Source: Bradyrhizobium acaciae (GTDB taxonomy: Bacteria; Pseudomonadota; Alphaproteobacteria; Rhizobiales; Xanthobacteraceae). Taken from it: a stretch of 39,140 nt of DNA. Location: assembly GCF_020889785.1 (NCBI RefSeq), contig NZ_JACMYK010000066.1:1-39140 (forward strand). Reading direction: 5' to 3'. Shown here in pieces: positions 32,010 to 39,140 of this stretch. The position numbers and the translations under genes were made by a program. The notes beneath the pieces were generated by a model. That model had not been told where the DNA came from. It made no database searches and worked only from the letters and a program-made list of their open reading frames with translations. Position 1 is the stretch's first letter; every line of letters starts with the position of its first letter.

Positions 32010-33182
32010 TTACGCTGCCTTGGGCAGCGCGGCCTTGGTCTCGGCGAAGGCCCAGTCGATCCACTGCGTCAGCAGCTCGACGTCCTTTGCCTCGACGGTG
32101 GCGCCGCACCAGATCCGCAGGCCTGCCGGCGCATCGCGGTAATACGCGAAGTCGAAGCCGGCGTTCTCCTTCTCGACGAGCGCAACCAGCTTCTTGCAGA
32201 AGTCGGCCTGTGCATCAACGGGAAGCGACGTGATCGCGGGATCGGTGAACTTCAGGCACACCGAGGTGTTGGAGCGGATCGCGGCATCCTTGGCGAGGAA
32301 GTCGACCCACGGCGTCCGCGCCTTCCAGTCGGCGATCGCCTTGGTGTTGGCGTCGGCGCGCGCGATCAGGGCCTTCAGGCCGCCGATCGACTTCGCCCAG
32401 TTCAGCGCATCGAGATAGTCCTCGACGCACAGCATCGACGGCGTGTTGATGGTCTCGCCCTCGAAGATGCCCTGGTTGAGCTTGCCGCCCTTGGTGAGAC
32501 GGAAGATCTTCGGCAGCGGCCAGGCCGGCTTGTAGGTCTCGAGCCGTTCCACCGCACGCGGCGACAGGATCAGCATGCCGTGCGCGGCTTCACCGCCGAG
32601 CGCCTTCTGCCAAGAGAAGGTGACAACGTCGAGCTTGGCGAAATCGAGCGGCTGCGCGAAGGCGGCCGAGGTCGCGTCGCAAATCGTGAGGCCTTCACGG
32701 GTTGCGCTGATCCAGTCGGCGTTCGGCACACGCACACCCGAGGTGGTGCCGTTCCAGGTGAAGACGACGTCCGAGTTCGGATCGACCTTGGAGAGATCGG
32801 GGATTTCACCGTAAGCCGCGTTCAGCTTGGTGACGTCCTTCAGCTTCAATTCCTTGACGATGTCGCTGACCCAGCCCTCGCCGAAGGATTCCCAGGCAAG
32901 CGTGGTGACGGGCCGCGCACCGAGCAGCGACCACAGCGCCATCTCGACCGCGCCGGTGTCCGACGCCGGCACGATGCCGATCTTGTAGTCGGCAGGCACC
33001 TCAAGCACCTCGCGCGTCAGTTCGATCGCGAGCTTGAGCTTGGCCTTGCCGACCTTCGCGCGATGCGAGCGGCCGAGGGCTGCGTCCTTGAGATTGTTGG
33101 GGTTCCAGCCGGGGCGCTTGGCGCAGGGGCCGGAGGAGAAATGCGGCACATCGGGCCGCGAAGCGGGCTTCGCTGCAGTCAT
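32010..33182 (-). CDS. serC: Phosphoserine aminotransferase
   Basis: Converts 3-phosphohydroxypyruvate and glutamate to phosphoserine, the step after SerA. The 390-residue fold-type I PLP enzyme has the Schiff-base Lys in TFSWQKALGGE (about residue 193), FSSGPCAKRPGW near the N-terminus and APAGLRIWCGATVEA near the C-terminus, typical of the alphaproteobacterial type. The start is the ATG at 33180-33182. serC precedes serA on the same strand with a 231-bp gap holding a repeat, a conserved pairing of the pathway genes. serB is not in the window. Confidence 0.96.
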   Translation of the reverse strand: MTAAKPASRPDVPHFSSGPCAKRPGWNPNNLKDAALGRSHRAKVGKAKLKLAIELTREVLEVPADYKIGIVPASDTGAVEMALWSLLGARPVTTLAWESFGEGWVSDIVKELKLKDVTKLNAAYGEIPDLSKVDPNSDVVFTWNGTTSGVRVPNADWISATREGLTICDATSAAFAQPLDFAKLDVVTFSWQKALGGEAAHGMLILSPRAVERLETYKPAWPLPKIFRLTKGGKLNQGIFEGETINTPSMLCVEDYLDALNWAKSIGGLKALIARADANTKAIADWKARTPWVDFLAKDAAIRSNTSVCLKFTDPAITSLPVDAQADFCKKLVALVEKENAGFDFAYYRDAPAGLRIWCGATVEAKDVELLTQWIDWAFAETKAALPKAA

Positions 33183-33260
33183 AATCTACCCTTCCAGATA
33201 GCTGCCTCTCGGTGGGGAGAGGTTTCCCGCCGTCGGAGGTAGTGGAAAGGCACCCAAACG

Positions 33261-33473
33261 TCAAGGAAGTTCGGGCTTTTCCCGCGCAACCGGGGGATCA
33301 CGGCTGATTGATGGGGAATCCTCGACCTGCTGCACCGTCTCCTGATCGAGCAAATCTGCCGCGAGGTTCATGATCTTAACCGCCCTGCGCCGGCTCGATA
33401 TTCTCAAAATGCTCTTATCGCCGGCCAGCACGATGTACTCGTTGCCGACCCGCACGATCGAATAGTCCGACAT
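33261..33473 (-). CDS. Small conserved protein, unknown function
   Basis: A 70-residue protein beginning MSDYSIVRVGNEYIVLAGDKSIL. The first half has a short beta-hairpin pattern (YSIVRVGNEYIVLAGDKSILRI), then a basic stretch SSRRRAVKIMNLAADLLD and a polar, disordered tail (VEDSPSISRDPPVAREKPELP). I recall similar short proteins in Bradyrhizobium but no function. GGATTGGA lies directly before the ATG at 33471-33473. It is 78 bp upstream of serC in the same direction. Confidence 0.65.
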   Translation of the reverse strand: MSDYSIVRVGNEYIVLAGDKSILRISSRRRAVKIMNLAADLLDQETVQQVEDSPSISRDPPVAREKPELP

Positions 33474-33641
33474 TCCAATCCCCAGTTGCCCGCCGCCCCG
33501 TGGGAGACGCCCGACATACCGGACTCGTTCCGCCCCGTAAAATCACGGAGACCGGCTTAGTTTATTGGCTGTTAACCGGATCGCGGAGCAGCAGCTACCG
33601 CAGGCGCTGCCTTGTGTGCAGCACAACTTCGCACGCACATT

Positions 33642-34112
33642 TCAAAAGCGGAGCGTCATGCCGACATGGCTGCGCGCGAATCCAAGCCGCTCATAGAAGC
33701 GTTGCGCGTCGATCCGCGTGTGATGCGTCAGCAGCTCGACGAGCATGCAGCCTCTCGCCTGCGCCTCCGCGACCGCCCACTGCACCAGCCGCTCGCCGAT
33801 GCCGCGGCTGCGGCAGTGCTTTGCGACGCGGACGTCCTCGAGCAGCCCGCGCGAACCGCCTTGCGAACTGATGCCCGGCAGAACCGCGAGTTGCAGGCAA
33901 CCGACGACGGTGCCCTCCGGGTCGACGGCGACGACGAGCTGCAGATTGGGATCGCGCTCGACCCGCCCGAAGGCGTCGTAATAACTTTGCGGCAGCGGAT
34001 CCTCGATCCGCTCCCGCGCACTGCCGAGCGGATCGTCCGCCAGCATGCCGACGATGGCCGCGACATCTTCGCGGCGAGCGTGACGGATCACGATGGACGA
34101 GGTTTCGGTCAT
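33642..34112 (-). CDS. GNAT-family N-acetyltransferase
   Basis: A 156-residue acetyl-CoA-dependent acetyltransferase. Motif A is visible as LEDVRVAKHCRSRGIGERLVQWAVAEAQARGC (about 92-122), with the pyrophosphate-binding RxxGIG loop at RSRGIG. Motif B follows as AQRFYERLGFARSHVGM. The N-terminal part (IVIRHARREDVAAIVGMLADD) is typical. The acceptor substrate cannot be told. It lies 18 bp after the glutathione transferase gene on the same strand and is probably in the same transcript. Confidence 0.92.
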   Translation of the reverse strand: MTETSSIVIRHARREDVAAIVGMLADDPLGSARERIEDPLPQSYYDAFGRVERDPNLQLVVAVDPEGTVVGCLQLAVLPGISSQGGSRGLLEDVRVAKHCRSRGIGERLVQWAVAEAQARGCMLVELLTHHTRIDAQRFYERLGFARSHVGMTLRF

Positions 34113-34130
34113 GGCTGCGTTCCAGAGAGG

Positions 34131-34721
34131 TCAGCGGATTGGCGGCAGCGCGAGCACGTGCTCGGCATCGGCAATCCAGCGGCGGATCATCGGATAGCGT
34201 TCGAGCGCAAGGCCGCCGTCCTCGGCCATGCGCGTATAGGCAAGCAGCGAGACGTCGGCGAGCGAGAACGCATCCCCGACGAGGAACTGCGTCGCCGCAA
34301 GATGCCGCTCCAGATGATCGAGCGCGACATATCCGCGCTTGATGAGATTCGGATCGATCTCCGAGATCGGCTTGCCGAGATAGACGGCTTGAAAGCGGCA
34401 GACGGCAACATAAGGCTCGTGGCTGTTCTGCTCCCAGAACATCCAGGCGTCCATCTGCGCCGCACGATAGGCATCGCCGGGGATCAGATCGCTGCCGCGC
34501 GCGAGATAACGGATGATGGCGTTGGATTGCGCCAGCGTGCGGCCGTCATCGAGCTCCACCGTCGGCACCTGGCCCCAGCCGTTCAGCCTGAGGAAATCCG
34601 CCGTGCGGCTGCCGCCTTTCATGGTGTCGATCTCGACCCATGTGTACGGCAGCGCCAGCTTGTCGCACACCCATTTCACCTTCAGGCAATTGCCTGAATT
34701 GGCGTCGCCGTAGATTTTCAT
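34131..34721 (-). CDS. Glutathione S-transferase-like protein
   Basis: A 196-residue cytoplasmic protein with an N-terminal thioredoxin-like domain (about 1-78) and a helical C-terminal domain (about 85-190). Likely active-site and glutathione-contacting parts are GDANSGNCLKVKW (Ser9 region), WGQVPTVELDDG with the cis-Pro, and LAQSNAIIRYLA with the Gln-Ser pair. FLVGDAFSLADVSLLAY is the conserved N-capping region. It could detoxify electrophiles; the substrate is unknown. It precedes the GNAT gene with an 18-bp gap. Confidence 0.93.
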   Translation of the reverse strand: MKIYGDANSGNCLKVKWVCDKLALPYTWVEIDTMKGGSRTADFLRLNGWGQVPTVELDDGRTLAQSNAIIRYLARGSDLIPGDAYRAAQMDAWMFWEQNSHEPYVAVCRFQAVYLGKPISEIDPNLIKRGYVALDHLERHLAATQFLVGDAFSLADVSLLAYTRMAEDGGLALERYPMIRRWIADAEHVLALPPIR

Positions 34722-34790
34722 GCGAGGTCGCTCCGCTTGCGAAGCAACATCCGATCAGCCGCACATTGCGGAGTCAAGCGACGCAGCGAA

Positions 34791-35642
34791 TCAGAACTTG
34801 TAGCCGATCGCAGCGCGTACGCTGTTTTGCGTGACCGACGTGTTCTTGACCGGCATGAACTTGACGTATTCCCACTCGCCGCGCAGGAAAACACAGTTCC
34901 ACAACATATATTCCAGGCCGAGACCCGCGGTCCAGCCGGCCACGAAGGCATCGGTTTTCGAATCCGTCGCGGTCTGGGCAAACTGCGGAAGCACGAAGCT
35001 GGTCGAGGTTCCGTCACTGAAGTTGATCGTTCTGGTCACAGAACTCGTGACCGTGCGCGAGACGTCCATTCGTCCGACCGCAAGGCCGCCGAACATGTAG
35101 GGCAGAAAGTCACCGGTTGCCCAACCTGCGCGCCCGCGGAATGTCATCTCATCCTTGACCTTCAGCGTAGCGTTTCCGTTCAACGACACGCCGTCGGCAG
35201 CAGTCGCGCCGACTGGAAGGACCAGGGTCGGCTGAGCGACCTGAATCGGACCCAGGCTTCCGAAGGTCGACGTCGTCAGGCCGGACCAATAAGTATAGTT
35301 TGCTTCGACACCCACCACGACGTCGTCGAACTGCCAGTTGCGTCCGACAAACGCTCCGAAGCCCGCGCTTTGCGCATTGACGCGACCCAGCAGATTGAAC
35401 TGGGCCGTCGGAGCCTGCAGCGTGGTGTTGCGGAATATGGAATTGGTCAGGGACGCAACGCTGCCGCCGAAGTCGGTGTTGATCCATGATTGGCCGACCT
35501 GACCGCCGGCATACCAGCCGTCCCAGTTTCTGGTTGGTGCGCTGGAAGCAGGGAGACTGCCGCGCAGGAAATCGGGCATGTCGGCCGCGTGCGCGCCGGT
35601 CACCGCCCCGAACATCATCACCGCCAGCAAGATCCTACGCAT
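34791..35642 (-). CDS. Outer-membrane beta-barrel protein (Omp25/RopB type), copy 1
   Basis: A 283-residue exported protein from the ATG at 35640-35642, with GGAGCGTTGCG upstream. The signal peptide MRRILLAVMMFGAVTGAHA is cut before ADMP. The mature part starts with a short linker, then WDGWYAGGQVGQSWI, AGFGAFVGRNWQFDDVVVGVEANY, FRGRAGWATGDFLPYMFGGLAVG and ends RAAIGYKF with the terminal aromatic residue needed for BAM-dependent insertion. It is an eight-stranded surface protein of the rhizobial Omp25/31 family. No specific role is known. It lies 190 bp from the second barrel gene on the same strand. Confidence 0.9.
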   Translation of the reverse strand: MRRILLAVMMFGAVTGAHAADMPDFLRGSLPASSAPTRNWDGWYAGGQVGQSWINTDFGGSVASLTNSIFRNTTLQAPTAQFNLLGRVNAQSAGFGAFVGRNWQFDDVVVGVEANYTYWSGLTTSTFGSLGPIQVAQPTLVLPVGATAADGVSLNGNATLKVKDEMTFRGRAGWATGDFLPYMFGGLAVGRMDVSRTVTSSVTRTINFSDGTSTSFVLPQFAQTATDSKTDAFVAGWTAGLGLEYMLWNCVFLRGEWEYVKFMPVKNTSVTQNSVRAAIGYKF

Positions 35643-35767
35643 CGCAACGCTCCATCCCACTCTTCGAATGCGCGTTGATCATCGCCTGTTAACCTTAACC
35701 AATCGTTGTCGCCGGCCGCTTTCGACCACGCAAGTTGCAGAAGCTCGCAGCATGACGCGGCAAAAGA

Positions 35768-35796
35768 AAACGGCGCGGGAAGATCCCGCGCCGTTT
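35768..35796 (-). terminator. Strong intrinsic terminator of barrel gene copy 2
   Basis: AAACGGCGCGGGA (35768-35780) and TCCCGCGCCGTTT (35784-35796) form a perfect 13-bp stem with a 3-nt loop. On the minus strand it is followed by TCTTTTG, giving a T-rich tail, 36 bp after the stop codon at 35833. This is the clearest Rho-independent terminator in the window. Confidence 0.88.
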
Positions 35797-35832
35797 CAAA
35801 CGTTAACCGTGAAGGGTCGAAATTAACCCTTG

Positions 35833-36684
35833 TTAGCCCTTGCGGATCAGCGGGGGCGGCGGCGGCGGGGGCAGCACGTCGCAGCAGGGCAGATTGAAGC
35901 GCACGCCGAGCTTCACATCCTGCGAGGTCATGTCGCGGAACTGGAAGCTCGAGGGACCGGCCGGCGTGCCGTCGAAGAAGTGGCCCTGTCCGTGACCGGC
36001 AGTACCCATGTCGAGGTAGCGATAGGCCAGTTCGACCGTGAAGTTGTTGGTGACCTTGTAGGCGACACCGGCATGCAGCGCCCAGGCGAAGTTGGTCTTG
36101 GTCGCACCGTCGGCGATGAAGGAACTGGTCAGGCCGGACCCGCCCGGGAACGTGGCGACATCGGAGAAGGCCGAGGTCTTGATCACAGCGGCACCGACAC
36201 CGGCACCGATGAACGGGGTCAAGCAACCCCAGGTGCCGAGATCGGCGTAGATATTCGCGAGGCCGACCCAGCTCTGGACGCCGCCATGATAGGTGTCGCC
36301 GAGCGAACTGGGCCCGGGGAAGGTGAAGAAGTCGGTGCCGTTGAAGCTGACCTTCGAGCGATACTCACCGGTGATGTCGGCGCGGAACCAGCTGTTGAAC
36401 TGATAGCCGACGCCGAGGCCGAACAGCATGCCGCTGTCGAAGCCGGTGCCATACTGGTTGAACGCAGTGCCGGCCGGCAGCGTGTCGTACGCGTTGACGT
36501 GCAGCCTCGCCTTGGTGTTGGTCATGCCGATATCGCCGCGCAGATACCAGCCGCCGAAATCCTGGACCGGCGGAGGAGCATACGCCATCGGGGGCGGCGG
36601 CATGATCGGCATGTCGGCAGCGAACGCCGCCGAGGACAACAGAGATGCCGCTCCGGCGGCGATCAGGATCTTTACGCTACGCAT
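35833..36684 (-). CDS. Outer-membrane beta-barrel protein (Omp25/RopB type), copy 2 with polyproline tail
   Basis: A 283-residue exported protein from the ATG at 36682-36684, with AAGGACGAAGCCA upstream. The signal peptide MRSVKILIAAGAASLLSSAAFA is cut before ADMP. After a proline-rich linker (PPPPMAYAPPPVQ) the barrel starts at FGGWYLRGDIG and includes YHGGVQSWVGLANIYADLG and VELAYRYLDMG. The barrel seems to end at VKLGVRFNL, but the protein continues with PCCDVLPPPPPPPLIRKG, so the terminal aromatic residue is not at the C-terminus. This tail, with a Cys pair, is odd for the family. The frame upstream of the chosen start lacks a signal peptide. Confidence 0.9.
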   Translation of the reverse strand: MRSVKILIAAGAASLLSSAAFAADMPIMPPPPMAYAPPPVQDFGGWYLRGDIGMTNTKARLHVNAYDTLPAGTAFNQYGTGFDSGMLFGLGVGYQFNSWFRADITGEYRSKVSFNGTDFFTFPGPSSLGDTYHGGVQSWVGLANIYADLGTWGCLTPFIGAGVGAAVIKTSAFSDVATFPGGSGLTSSFIADGATKTNFAWALHAGVAYKVTNNFTVELAYRYLDMGTAGHGQGHFFDGTPAGPSSFQFRDMTSQDVKLGVRFNLPCCDVLPPPPPPPLIRKG

Positions 36685-36993
36685 TGGCTTCGTCCTTTTG
36701 GGCCAAGTGAGGCGACACGAAAGGCCCCACGTCTGAAACTCACGGGCGGACGATGGCAGCAAATGTTTAAGCGGCACTTAACCCTAATTTTTAAGGTTGA
36801 TTTTCTCTCACCTTCTGCTGCGACTGTTGCTTATGGGTCCATAGATGCGCGCGTTCGACCGCGAAAGATGGCGATCTCGCCACAGATGCTAATGAAGCGT
36901 TGACGCAAGCGCGCCGTTTGCAGCGCACGCGAACCGCGTATGTTAGCGAATGATTAATGAAGGCATCGCGTCAGCGACCCTCGCCGCAAGCGT
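36685..36993. other. Promoter region of barrel gene copy 2, no gene seen
   Basis: About 300 bp with an AT-rich part (36775-36810, TTAACCCTAATTTTTAAGGTTGATTTT-like) that probably carries the promoter of the outer-membrane gene. TTAA motifs suggest possible CtrA half sites, but the spacing is not canonical. No coding frame is supported until the transporter remnant. Confidence 0.4.
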
Positions 36994-37077
36994 TCAGCGC
37001 ACGGCCTTCGGCATCTTCGGCAGGAACACCGCGAGCAGGCCGATCGCCGGCAGGAATGCGCAGAGCTGATAGACGTC
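36994..37077 (-). pseudogene. C-terminal remnant of an MFS transporter
   Basis: On the minus strand, 37077 to 36994 reads DVYQLCAFLPAIGLLAVFLP, then KMPKAVR and a TGA stop. This looks like the last helix and tail of a fosmidomycin-resistance/MFS-type transporter (hydrophobic helix with Phe-Leu-Pro ends). There is no start, no RBS and nothing matching upstream; a dispersed repeat (family A copy 3) begins exactly where the similarity stops. It is therefore a decayed fragment, with the body of the gene lost. The family assignment is from memory and needs a search. Confidence 0.55.
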
Positions 37078-37209
37078 CCGTCATCCTGGGAAGCGCGCAA
37101 CGCGTCTCGAAGGATGAACGGCCCAGCTGGCGTCCGCGCATCCTTCGAGAAGCGGTCAAGTGGCCGCTCCTCCAGCGACAAAGGCGAAGCCTTTGCGCGG
37201 GGATGACGG
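37077..37209. repeat. Dispersed inverted repeat, family A copy 3 (diverged)
   Basis: Opens CCCGTCATCCTGGGAAGCGCG, contains TCTCGAAGGATGAACGGCC and CATCCTTCGAGAAGCGG facing each other, and ends GCGGGGATGACGG. The order matches the copies at 11187 and 12752, but the flanking arms differ. It sits between the transporter remnant and the 3' end of glmM. Confidence 0.7.
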
Positions 37210-37240
37210 TTCGACAGGTGCGAGATTGGATTCGGCAGCC

Positions 37241-38587
37241 CTACGCCGCCGCAGCGTGGCCGAGCGCGCTGACGATGTTGTCGACGACCTCTTCCACCAG
37301 GATGCGATCGTCACCCTCGCCCATGACGCGGATCACCGGCTCGGTGCCGGAGGGACGGATCAAGAGACGGCCATGGCCGTTGAGGCGCTTCTCGCCGTCG
37401 GTGATCGCGGACTTGACCTCGGCGGCGTCGAGCGGCTTGCCGCTGCGATAGCGCACGTTCTTCAGGATTTGCGGCAAGGGTTCGAAACGCCGGCAGATTT
37501 CCGACACCGGGCGGCGCAGCTTCTGCACCACCGCCAGCACCTGCAACGCAGCGACGAAGCCGTCGCCGGTCGTCGAATAGTCCGACATGATGATGTGGCC
37601 CGACGGCTCGCCGCCGAGATTGTAGCCGCCGCTCAGCATCTGCTCGAGCACGTAGCGGTCGCCGACCGGCGTGCGGACCATCGAAAGCCCGTGGCCCTGC
37701 AGGAAGCGCTCCAGCCCGAGATTGGACATCACGGTCGTGACGATGCCGGGCTTGGCGAGACGCCCCTCTTCCTTCCAGCTCTGCGCGATCACTGCGAGCA
37801 GCTGGTCGCCATCGACGATGTGGCCGCGCTCGTCGACCAGGATGACGCGATCGGCATCGCCATCGAGCGCGATGCCGATGTCGGCGCGCATCTCGCGCAC
37901 CTTGCGCGACAGCGCTTCCGGCGACGTGGAGCCGCATTCCTTGTTGATGTTGAAGCCGTCGGGGTCGACGCCGATCGGCACCACGTCGGCGCCGAGCTCC
38001 CACAGCGCTTCGGGCACAACCTTGTAGGCGGCGCCGTTGGCGCAATCGATCACGACGCGCAGGCCGTCGAGCGAGAGATCGCGCGGCAGCGTGCGCTTGG
38101 CGAATTCGATGTAGCGGTCATGGACGCCGTCGATGCGGCGGGCGCGGCCGAGGCTCGCGCTTTGCGCCAGGCGGCGGTCGAGCGATTCGTCGAGCAACTG
38201 CTCGATCTGCTTCTCGACATCGTCGGACAGCTTGAAGCCCTGCGGGCCGAACAACTTGATGCCGTTGTCCTCGAAAAGATTATGCGACGCCGAGATCATG
38301 ACGCCGAGATCGGCGCGCATCGACTTGGTCAGCATCGCGATGGCCGGCGTCGGCATCGGGCCGACCAGCAGCACGTCCATGCCGACCGAGGTGAAGCCTG
38401 CGACCATGGCGTATTCGATCATGTAGCCGGACAGCCGCGTGTCCTTGCCGATCACGACGCGATGGCGATGGTCGCCACGCTGAAACACCAAACCTGCGGC
38501 CTGCCCCACCTTGAGCGCGAGCTCCGGCGTGATCAGCCCATTGGCGCGGCCCCGAATTCCATCGGTCCCGAAATATTTGCGGCTCAT
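37241..38587 (-). CDS. glmM: Phosphoglucosamine mutase
   Basis: Interconverts glucosamine-6-phosphate and glucosamine-1-phosphate for peptidoglycan and lipopolysaccharide precursors. The 448-residue length and the N-terminus MSRKYFGTDGIRGRANG fit the family. The phosphoserine lies in MISASHNLFEDNG (about residue 102), the Mg site is DGDADR (about 242-247), the sugar loop is GGEPSGHI and the phosphate-binding loop is RPSGTEPVIRVM. The start is the ATG at 38585-38587 after GGGGGTTAC; ten extra upstream residues in the frame are not family-like. The neighbouring dispersed repeat lies past the stop codon. Confidence 0.96.
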   Translation of the reverse strand: MSRKYFGTDGIRGRANGLITPELALKVGQAAGLVFQRGDHRHRVVIGKDTRLSGYMIEYAMVAGFTSVGMDVLLVGPMPTPAIAMLTKSMRADLGVMISASHNLFEDNGIKLFGPQGFKLSDDVEKQIEQLLDESLDRRLAQSASLGRARRIDGVHDRYIEFAKRTLPRDLSLDGLRVVIDCANGAAYKVVPEALWELGADVVPIGVDPDGFNINKECGSTSPEALSRKVREMRADIGIALDGDADRVILVDERGHIVDGDQLLAVIAQSWKEEGRLAKPGIVTTVMSNLGLERFLQGHGLSMVRTPVGDRYVLEQMLSGGYNLGGEPSGHIIMSDYSTTGDGFVAALQVLAVVQKLRRPVSEICRRFEPLPQILKNVRYRSGKPLDAAEVKSAITDGEKRLNGHGRLLIRPSGTEPVIRVMGEGDDRILVEEVVDNIVSALGHAAAA

Positions 38588-38786
38588 GTAACCCCCAACA
38601 CGGACCTCTCGAACCACCCGGCGAGAGAGTCCTGAACGCCTACCAGTGTAGCGTGCATCGGCCTTATAGACTGCCAGGCGCTAAAATGACTTCAAAAAAT
38701 ATGATGAATCATTACCGCGGCAGAACTCTATTTTTCGGCATTAAGGCGCTGAAAAATATAACATTATCGCGCTTGAGGCAATCCCC

Positions 38787-38805
38787 GGGGACAGGCGCTG
38801 TCCCC
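38787..38805 (-). terminator. Hairpin at the end of the small conserved gene
   Basis: GGGGACAG (38787-38794), loop GCG, CTGTCCCC (38798-38805): a perfect 8-bp stem overlapping the stop codon of the 57-residue protein. It probably ends that transcript; no T tract follows at once. Between it and glmM lies an AT-rich stretch (about 38685-38770) that may hold the glmM promoter. Confidence 0.55.
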
Positions 38806-38978
38806 TACCCTTTGCCGTTGCGCTTGACGTGCTGGTCGCCCTTGGTGGGGGCCGGCTGGGTGACATTGACGGGGTCGGAACCGGGAAACGTCTCCTCCAG
38901 CCCCTCTTCCAGGGCCTCGTCGAGCCGGCGCTTTTCGGCGCTGTCGTCTGATTTCGGCTTGGAGCCTGATTGCGTCAT
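38805..38978 (-). CDS. Small conserved acidic protein, unknown function
   Basis: A 57-residue protein from the ATG at 38976-38978, with GGGAG 6 nt upstream. It is polar throughout: an N-terminal part rich in S, K and D, then a helix EKRRLDEALEEGLEETFPGS and DPVNVTQPAPTKGDQHVKRN. The motif LEETFPGSDPVNVTQP recurs in many short alphaproteobacterial proteins (from memory) and no function is known. The frame is open upstream, but that part lies in the 13-bp repeat tract. Confidence 0.75.
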   Translation of the reverse strand: MTQSGSKPKSDDSAEKRRLDEALEEGLEETFPGSDPVNVTQPAPTKGDQHVKRNGKG

Positions 38979-39049
38979 CGTGCTCTCCCATCCGTCTTCG
39001 ATTTGGCGGGCCATCCAACCATGCTAGATGACGCCAAGACCGAACAGCT

Positions 39050-39140
39050 GCAAGACTCGTTGCCAAGACTTGTTGCCAAGACTTGTTGCCAAGACTTGTT
39101 GCCAAGACTTGTTGCCAAGACTTGTTGCCAAGACTTGTTG
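39050..39140. repeat. 13-bp tandem repeat running off the window
   Basis: One imperfect unit (39050-39062) and six identical units of CCAAGACTTGTTG (39063-39140), so the array continues beyond the right edge. The period of 13 is not a multiple of 3 and there are no spacers, so it is a minisatellite rather than a coding or CRISPR repeat. Confidence 0.9.

Noticed and set aside
36775..36810. CtrA-like TTAA motifs upstream of an outer-membrane gene
   Set aside because: The spacing between TTAA elements is 9, not the canonical 7, so it was not listed as a site.
39050..39140. Possible CRISPR array
   Set aside because: The units are directly adjacent with no spacers and only 13 bp long.

Overview
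The window comes from a high-GC alphaproteobacterial chromosome, very probably Bradyrhizobium or a close relative. The evidence is the Rhizobiales-type proteins (Omp25/RopB-like barrels, a 529-residue SerA, IsdG/HmuQ-type haem oxygenase), the GC-rich codon use with long antisense shadow frames, and several families of palindromic intergenic repeats of a kind common in Bradyrhizobium. I see no rRNA, tRNA, CRISPR array, insertion sequence or prophage.

Layout. 1-2379: purA followed by a conserved protein cut by the window edge, then divergent Cys-tRNA(Pro) deacylase. 2478-5570: the most interesting locus, a quorum-sensing cassette in which a LuxR gene diverges from an acyl-homoserine-lactone synthase gene. 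The synthase gene overlaps a cytochrome P450 gene, which is stop/start-coupled to an 86-residue orphan protein. A 19-bp perfect dyad sits between luxR and luxI. 5976-15455: accessory metabolism and regulation, with an HTH protein, two paralogous EamA exporters 5.5 kb apart, an orphan MCE/MlaD protein, an FMN alpha-hydroxy-acid dehydrogenase, TetR and LysR regulators divergent from small target genes, a DUF1330 protein and an HD-domain protein.

15707-24123: a Cache-domain chemoreceptor, then a D-2-hydroxyacid dehydrogenase followed by a carbohydrate-type ABC importer (Tat-exported binding protein and two permeases, no ATPase), a convergent IsdG-like haem-degrading monooxygenase, and a secreted phytase-like esterase preceded by a convincing Pho-box-like sequence. 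24365-29912: a small membrane protein, a DUF4139 secreted protein, a DHA2 drug exporter divergent from its likely MarR regulator, and a thiolase.

30016-38978: serC and serA (phosphorylated serine pathway), a GNAT and a glutathione transferase, two outer-membrane beta-barrel proteins, the remnant of an MFS transporter next to a repeat, glmM, and a small conserved protein. The window ends inside a 13-bp tandem repeat.

Functionally the window is a mix of housekeeping genes (purA, ybaK, serA, serC, glmM) and accessory modules. The luxR/luxI/P450/small-protein cassette is the best candidate for an undescribed system: it suggests that an AHL signal, or its acyl precursor, is oxidised by a co-translated P450. 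That is inference; the sequence shows only the gene order, the overlaps and the intact active-site residues.
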